NCBI GenBank assembly: GCA_023449855.1
Contig: JAEXHR010000218.1
Coordinates: forward strand, 1 to 9,929
DNA length: 9,929 nt
DNA from: Pseudomonadota bacterium
GTDB lineage: Bacteria; Pseudomonadota; Alphaproteobacteria; Rhizobiales; Xanthobacteraceae
Direction of reading: 5' to 3'
Shown: in pieces, positions 5,745 through 9,929 of the stretch
How the letters are laid out: the number at the start of each line of letters is the position of its first letter
How positions within the stretch are numbered: the stretch's first letter is position 1
The notes under the pieces: generated by a model
The model's input: the letters and a program-made list of their open reading frames with translations, nothing else
Database searches by the model: none
What the model was told of the DNA's origin: nothing
Position numbers and translations under genes: made by a program

Positions 5745-6888
5745 GCCCGTGTTGAAATTTCCCGATAAGGAAGCGTCCGAAGGCGGTGAGGGCAGCGCGA
5801 CGAAGCAGCGCCGGGGCGTGAAAGGCTTTTTAACGCGCTACCGGCGTCCACTGCTGCTGGTCGTTTTGCCGGCAGTTGTGCTCGTCGGCGGCTTTGCATT
5901 CTATCTCTCTGGCGGCCGTTATGTCGGCACCGACGATGCTTATGTCGGTGCGCAGAAAGTGCTGATCACGCCGGAGATCGCCGGCAAGGTCTCGCGCGTG
6001 GTCGTGCGCGAAGGGCAGCATGTGAAGGCCGGCGATACGCTGTTCGAGATCGATCCGGTGCCGTTCCAGCTCGCGCTTCAGCAGGCGCAAGCCAAGCTGG
6101 ACGATGCCAAGGTATCGTTCGCGACGCTGAAATCCAACATCAAGTCCTATGGCGACATGCTGGAGCTTGCACGTCAGGGTGTGGAGCTCAAGCAGCGCGA
6201 CGTCGAACGCAAGACGACGCTGGTGAAATCGAATTCGGGCTCGCAGCTCGATCTCGATACAGCCACCACCAATTATGTGGTGGCACGCGCGCAGCTTGAG
6301 TTGCTGCAGCAACAGCTCGGCACTTCGAAAGACAAGCTGCTCGGCAATCCCGATCTGCCGCTCGAGCAATTCCCCGCCTATGCCCAGGCCAAGGCGGCGC
6401 TCGGCGATGCGCAGCGCAATCTCGATCACACCGTGCTGAAGGCGCCGATCAATGGCGTGGCGACGCAGGTCGACAACATCCAGCTCGGCCGCTTCGTCGC
6501 GGCTTCGACGCCAATCCTCACCGTGATCGACGATGCACGTCCGTGGGTCGACGCCAATCTGAAGGAATCCGACCTGACCTATGTGACCGTCGGGCAGAAC
6601 GTGGATATCGAGGTCGATGCGTTCCCGAACCATGCCTTCAAGGGCACCGTCGGCTCGCTCAGCCCCGGCACCGGCGCGCAATTCGCGATCCTGCCGCCGC
6701 AGAACGCCACGGGCAATTTCGTCAAGGTGGTGCAGCGCGTGCCTGTGCGCGTCTATCTCGACTACAACGATCCTGCCGTGAAGAAGCTCAAGGCTGGCAT
6801 GAGCACCTATACGACCATCGACACCGAGCATCGCCGCTCGCTGGCGGGTCTGTTCGGCCTGTCATCCGCGAAAGCCGCGCAGGACTGA
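5737..6888 (+). CDS. emrA: Efflux periplasmic adaptor subunit, HlyD/EmrA family
   Basis: The 383-residue membrane-fusion protein links an inner-membrane MFS exporter to an outer-membrane channel. It has a short cytoplasmic N-terminus (1-37), one membrane anchor (38-58) and the EmrA signature TDDAYVGAQKVLITPEIAGKV (65-85). A first half-lipoyl domain (about 77-108) is followed by a coiled-coil hairpin (110-230, with a turn near 200-212) and the second half-lipoyl segment LKAPINGVATQVD (234-246). A beta-barrel follows, with SPGTGAQFAILPPQNATGNFVKVVQRVPVRV (309-339), which is diagnostic for EmrA-type adaptors. The ATG at 5737 has AAGGA at 5724-5728 and overlaps marR. No outer-membrane TolC-like gene is in the window, so the pump presumably borrows one encoded elsewhere. 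Confidence 0.93.
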   Translation: MAEPVLKFPDKEASEGGEGSATKQRRGVKGFLTRYRRPLLLVVLPAVVLVGGFAFYLSGGRYVGTDDAYVGAQKVLITPEIAGKVSRVVVREGQHVKAGDTLFEIDPVPFQLALQQAQAKLDDAKVSFATLKSNIKSYGDMLELARQGVELKQRDVERKTTLVKSNSGSQLDLDTATTNYVVARAQLELLQQQLGTSKDKLLGNPDLPLEQFPAYAQAKAALGDAQRNLDHTVLKAPINGVATQVDNIQLGRFVAASTPILTVIDDARPWVDANLKESDLTYVTVGQNVDIEVDAFPNHAFKGTVGSLSPGTGAQFAILPPQNATGNFVKVVQRVPVRVYLDYNDPAVKKLKAGMSTYTTIDTEHRRSLAGLFGLSSAKAAQD

Positions 6889-6906
6889 TCGCAAGAGGCT
6901 GATCTC

Positions 6907-8478
6907 ATGAGCACGTCAGCGCCATCTCCCAGCGCGGTCCCGGGCTTTCGCCGCAACATGGTGACGGTCTGCGCCATGACCGCGACCATCATGCAGGCGC
7001 TCGACACCACGATCGCCAATGTGGCGCTGCCCTATATGCAGGGTTCGCTGTCGGCATCGCAGGATCAGGTCAACTGGGTGCTGACCTCCTATATCGTCGC
7101 CGCTGCGATCATGACGGCGCCGGTGGGCTTCATCGCCAATCGCTTCGGGCGCAAGAAGGTGTTCATCGTCTGCTCGGCAGGCTTCACGGTAGCCTCGGTG
7201 CTGTGCGGCCTCGCGCAGGACATCACGCAGATGGTCGGCTTCCGGCTGCTGCAGGGCGTGTTCGGCGCCGCGCTGGTGCCGCTGTCGCAGGCGGTGATGC
7301 TGGACAGCTACGCGCTGCATGAGCGCGCCAAGGCGATGTCGATCTGGGGCATGGGCGTGATGCTCGGCCCGATCATGGGGCCTTCGCTCGGCGCCTGGCT
7401 GACCGAGACCTATTCCTGGCACTGGGTGTTCTTCGTCAATCTGCCGTTCGGCATCGTCACCGTGGCGGGCTTGATCGCTTTCATGGACGAGACCGAATTG
7501 AACCTGAAGATGAAGTTCGACTGGTTCGGCTTCCTGGCGCTCGCCATCGGTATCGGCTCGATGCAACTGGCGCTCGACCGCGGCGAGCAGCTCGGCTGGC
7601 TGGAATCCAACGAGATCATCATCGAGGCGATCATTGCCGTGATCGGCTTCTATTACTTCTTCGCGCATTCCTTCACGACGTCCACGCCGTTCATCCAGTT
7701 CGCCATCTTCAAGGACAAGAACTTCGTCGGCGGCTGCATCTTCATGTGCGTGATGGGCCTCGTGCTCTATTCGACCATGTCGCTGTCCTCGCCCTTCCTG
7801 CAGAATGTGATCGGTTATCCGATCCTCACCGCCGGCCTGCTGCTGGCGACCCGCGGCTCCGGCACGTTTGTCGCGATGATGCTGGTCGGGCGGATGATGA
7901 AATATATCGAGGCGCGGACGCTGATCATGGCGGGCATGACGCTGCTGTCGGTGTCGATGTATTTTACGGCGAAGTGGACCGATCAGACCGGGGTGCCGGA
8001 ATTCATCATCGTCAGCGTGGCGCAGGGCTTTGGGCTCGGTCTGGTGTTCGTGCCGCTGTCGACGGTGGCGTTCCTGACACTGCCCAATCATCTGCGGACC
8101 GATGGCACGGCGATGCTGACGCTGCTGCGTAACGTTGCGAGCTCGGTGGGTATTTCCATCGTGATCGCGAACCTGACCTCGGGCACACGGATGGCGCATG
8201 CGGTGCTGGTGGAACACGTCACGCCGTTCAACAATGCGCTGCAGATGCCGAATGTGGCGGGTGCGATCAATCTGGCGACCGATACCGGCCGCGCGATGAT
8301 GGACGCCATCGTGACGCTGCAGGCGACCATCATCGCCTTCGGGCTGGATTATCAGCTCATCATGCTGGTGACGCTGTGCGCGATCCCGATGGCGCTGATC
8401 ATTGGATCATCGAAGGCGCAGCTCAGGGCGCAGGCCGCGAAGCCTGGTGGCGATGAGCATCCGGCGGTGATGGAGTAG
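6907..8478 (+). CDS. emrB: DHA2-family MFS drug exporter, EmrB-type
   Basis: The 523-residue inner-membrane proton antiporter has about 14 membrane segments and forms the translocating unit of the EmrAB-type pump. MFS signatures are present: LDTTIANVALP (32-42, motif D1 of the 14-TM drug exporters), motif A GFIANRFGRKK (74-84), and the antiporter motif C region GVMLGPIMGPSLGAWL (150-165), followed by WHWVFFVNLPFGI (171-183). The ATG at 6907 follows AGAGG (6894-6898) and lies 18 nt after emrA, so the two are co-translated from the marR operon. Family substrates are hydrophobic drugs, uncouplers and phenolics. Proximity to pca genes hints at aromatic compounds, but they lie on the opposite strand and the link is only a guess. 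Confidence 0.93.
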   Translation: MSTSAPSPSAVPGFRRNMVTVCAMTATIMQALDTTIANVALPYMQGSLSASQDQVNWVLTSYIVAAAIMTAPVGFIANRFGRKKVFIVCSAGFTVASVLCGLAQDITQMVGFRLLQGVFGAALVPLSQAVMLDSYALHERAKAMSIWGMGVMLGPIMGPSLGAWLTETYSWHWVFFVNLPFGIVTVAGLIAFMDETELNLKMKFDWFGFLALAIGIGSMQLALDRGEQLGWLESNEIIIEAIIAVIGFYYFFAHSFTTSTPFIQFAIFKDKNFVGGCIFMCVMGLVLYSTMSLSSPFLQNVIGYPILTAGLLLATRGSGTFVAMMLVGRMMKYIEARTLIMAGMTLLSVSMYFTAKWTDQTGVPEFIIVSVAQGFGLGLVFVPLSTVAFLTLPNHLRTDGTAMLTLLRNVASSVGISIVIANLTSGTRMAHAVLVEHVTPFNNALQMPNVAGAINLATDTGRAMMDAIVTLQATIIAFGLDYQLIMLVTLCAIPMALIIGSSKAQLRAQAAKPGGDEHPAVME

Positions 8479-8499
8479 TTGAAGCGCAAGTGCTGATGG

Positions 8500-8620
8500 C
8501 TTCCCTCTCCCGCTTGCGGGGGAGGGTGGCGCTTAGCGCCGGGTGGGGGTCCCCCCCGTGACGTCGGAGTGTGGGGCTGCCCCCACCCCGGCACTCCCCC
8601 GCAAGCGGGAGAGGGAGAAG
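8500..8620. repeat. Long palindromic intergenic repeat between convergent emrB and pcaG
   Basis: Nearly the whole gap between the two stop codons is one imperfect palindrome. The outer arms, 8502-8524 and 8594-8616, are perfect reverse complements over 23 bp, and each holds its own small CCCGC-TT-GCGGG hairpin. Inside, GGCGC/GCGCC (8528-8532 and 8536-8540) forms a short hairpin, and GGGTGGGGG (8541-8549) pairs with 8580-8588. I recognise the arm sequence as a dispersed intergenic repeat of Bradyrhizobium-type genomes. Its transcript would fold strongly from either direction, so it may serve as a factor-assisted terminator or mRNA 3' stabiliser for both genes. It lacks the T run of a classical intrinsic terminator. 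No open reading frame or transposase is present. Confidence 0.8.
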
Positions 8621-8626
8621 ATGACC

Positions 8627-9207
<581 letters not shown>

Positions 9208-9208
<1 letters not shown>

Positions 9209-9909
9209 CAGTGATTCTCCGTCGGCGTCGCGTTGCGGCCGCGCAGGACGATGTTGAAGCGATAGGCAAGCGCCCAGCCGGGCTCGGTGGTGTCGAGATC
9301 GAACTCCGACACCATGCGCAGGCGCGCCTTCTCGTCGGTCACCGAATTGAAGATCGGATCGAACGGGAACAGCGGATCGTTCGGGAAATACATCTGCGTC
9401 ACGAGACGCGAGATGAAGGAGTGGCCGAACACCGAGAAATGGATGTGGGCGGGACGCCACGCATTGTGGTGGTTGCCCCACGGATAGGCGCCAGGCTTGA
9501 TGGTGACGAATTTGTAGTTGCCCTGCGCATCGGTCACGGCGCGGCCGGCGCCGGTGAAATTCGGATCGATCGGGGCGGGATGCTGGTCCCAGACATGGAT
9601 GTAGCGGCCGCAGGCATTGGCCTGCCAGAGTTCGACCAGCGTGTTGGGCACGCCGCGGCCGTCTTCGTCCATCACGGTGCCATGGACGATGATGCGTTCG
9701 CCGAGCGGTTCGCCCGCATGCATGGTGGTGAGGTCATGATCACCGGGGCGCACGGTTTCGTGACCGTAAACGGGTCCGGTCAGTTCCGACATCGTGTGCG
9801 GCATCAAAATGCGCTGCTTCTGCGGTGCGCGCTTGATGGTGCTCTTGTAGCCGGGTGAGAGGCGCGGCGCGTGGGCCGCATTGCTCTCGACGGGATAGAT
9901 GAGCGTCAT
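9208..9909 (-). CDS. pcaH: Protocatechuate 3,4-dioxygenase, beta subunit
   Basis: The 233-residue beta chain carries the catalytic Fe(III). All four protein ligands are visible: Tyr103 (ACGRYIHVWDQH), Tyr142 (PGAYPWGNHHNAWRPAHIHF), His155 and His157. The N-terminal extension (about 1-75, with YKSTIKRAPQ and LTGPVYGHE) is typical of PcaH and distinguishes it from catechol dioxygenases. The C-terminus TEPGWALAYRFNIVLRGR also matches the family. The gene is complete: ATG at 9909 follows AGAGGA (9922-9917) with a 7-nt spacer. It is first of the visible pcaHG pair, and any upstream pca genes or a pcaQ-type regulator would lie beyond the window, so the promoter is not seen. Confidence 0.96.
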
Positions 9910-9929
9910 GCTGGTTTCCTCTTGGGGCC

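Noticed and set aside
5830..6831. 333-residue open frame on the minus strand opposite emrA
   Set aside because: It is an antisense shadow of a clear EmrA gene with no domain features of its own.
6916..8217. 433-residue open frame on the minus strand opposite emrB
   Set aside because: The composition is dominated by His, Arg, Asp and Gln and mirrors emrB codons; it has no start context or family match.

Overview
The window looks like chromosome of a GC-rich alphaproteobacterium of the Bradyrhizobium / Rhodopseudomonas / Afipia group. The basis is strong G/C bias at third codon positions, protein sequences typical of that group (IspG, PcaGH, Zur), and two intergenic palindromic repeats of the kind scattered through those genomes. 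The species cannot be fixed from the sequence alone.

Layout from left to right. (1) Positions 1-24 carry the end of a dispersed palindromic repeat. It is followed by a plus-strand CPA1-type Na+/H+ antiporter gene (80-1684). (2) An AT-rich gap leads into a small type II toxin-antitoxin locus (1757-2307). The antitoxin reads intact, but the RelE/ParE-type toxin has an in-frame TAA at codon 12 and is called a pseudogene. Its 3' end runs into the terminator of the convergent ispG gene. (3) A minus-strand cluster reads zur (Fur-family zinc regulator) -> EamA/DMT transporter -> ispG (MEP isoprenoid pathway), with gaps of 41 and 13 nt, and ends at a strong intrinsic terminator. (4) Divergent from zur is a tightly packed marR-emrA-emrB efflux operon (5265-8478). 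The MarR start is preceded by a perfect 14-bp palindrome that probably serves as its operator. (5) A 121-bp imperfect palindrome fills the convergent gap after emrB. (6) The minus-strand pair pcaH-pcaG encodes both subunits of protocatechuate 3,4-dioxygenase, and the genes overlap by 1 nt. The right edge falls just upstream of pcaH, so any further pca genes lie outside the window.

Functionally this is mostly core and catabolic chromosome: ion homeostasis, zinc-responsive regulation, isoprenoid precursor synthesis, a self-regulated drug or aromatic-compound exporter, and ring cleavage in the beta-ketoadipate pathway. I see no CRISPR array, tRNA, rRNA, insertion sequence or phage module, and no convincing undescribed system. 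The items most worth a second look are the broken toxin beside an intact antitoxin, the terminator nested in the toxin 3' end, the MarR operator, and the palindromic repeat.
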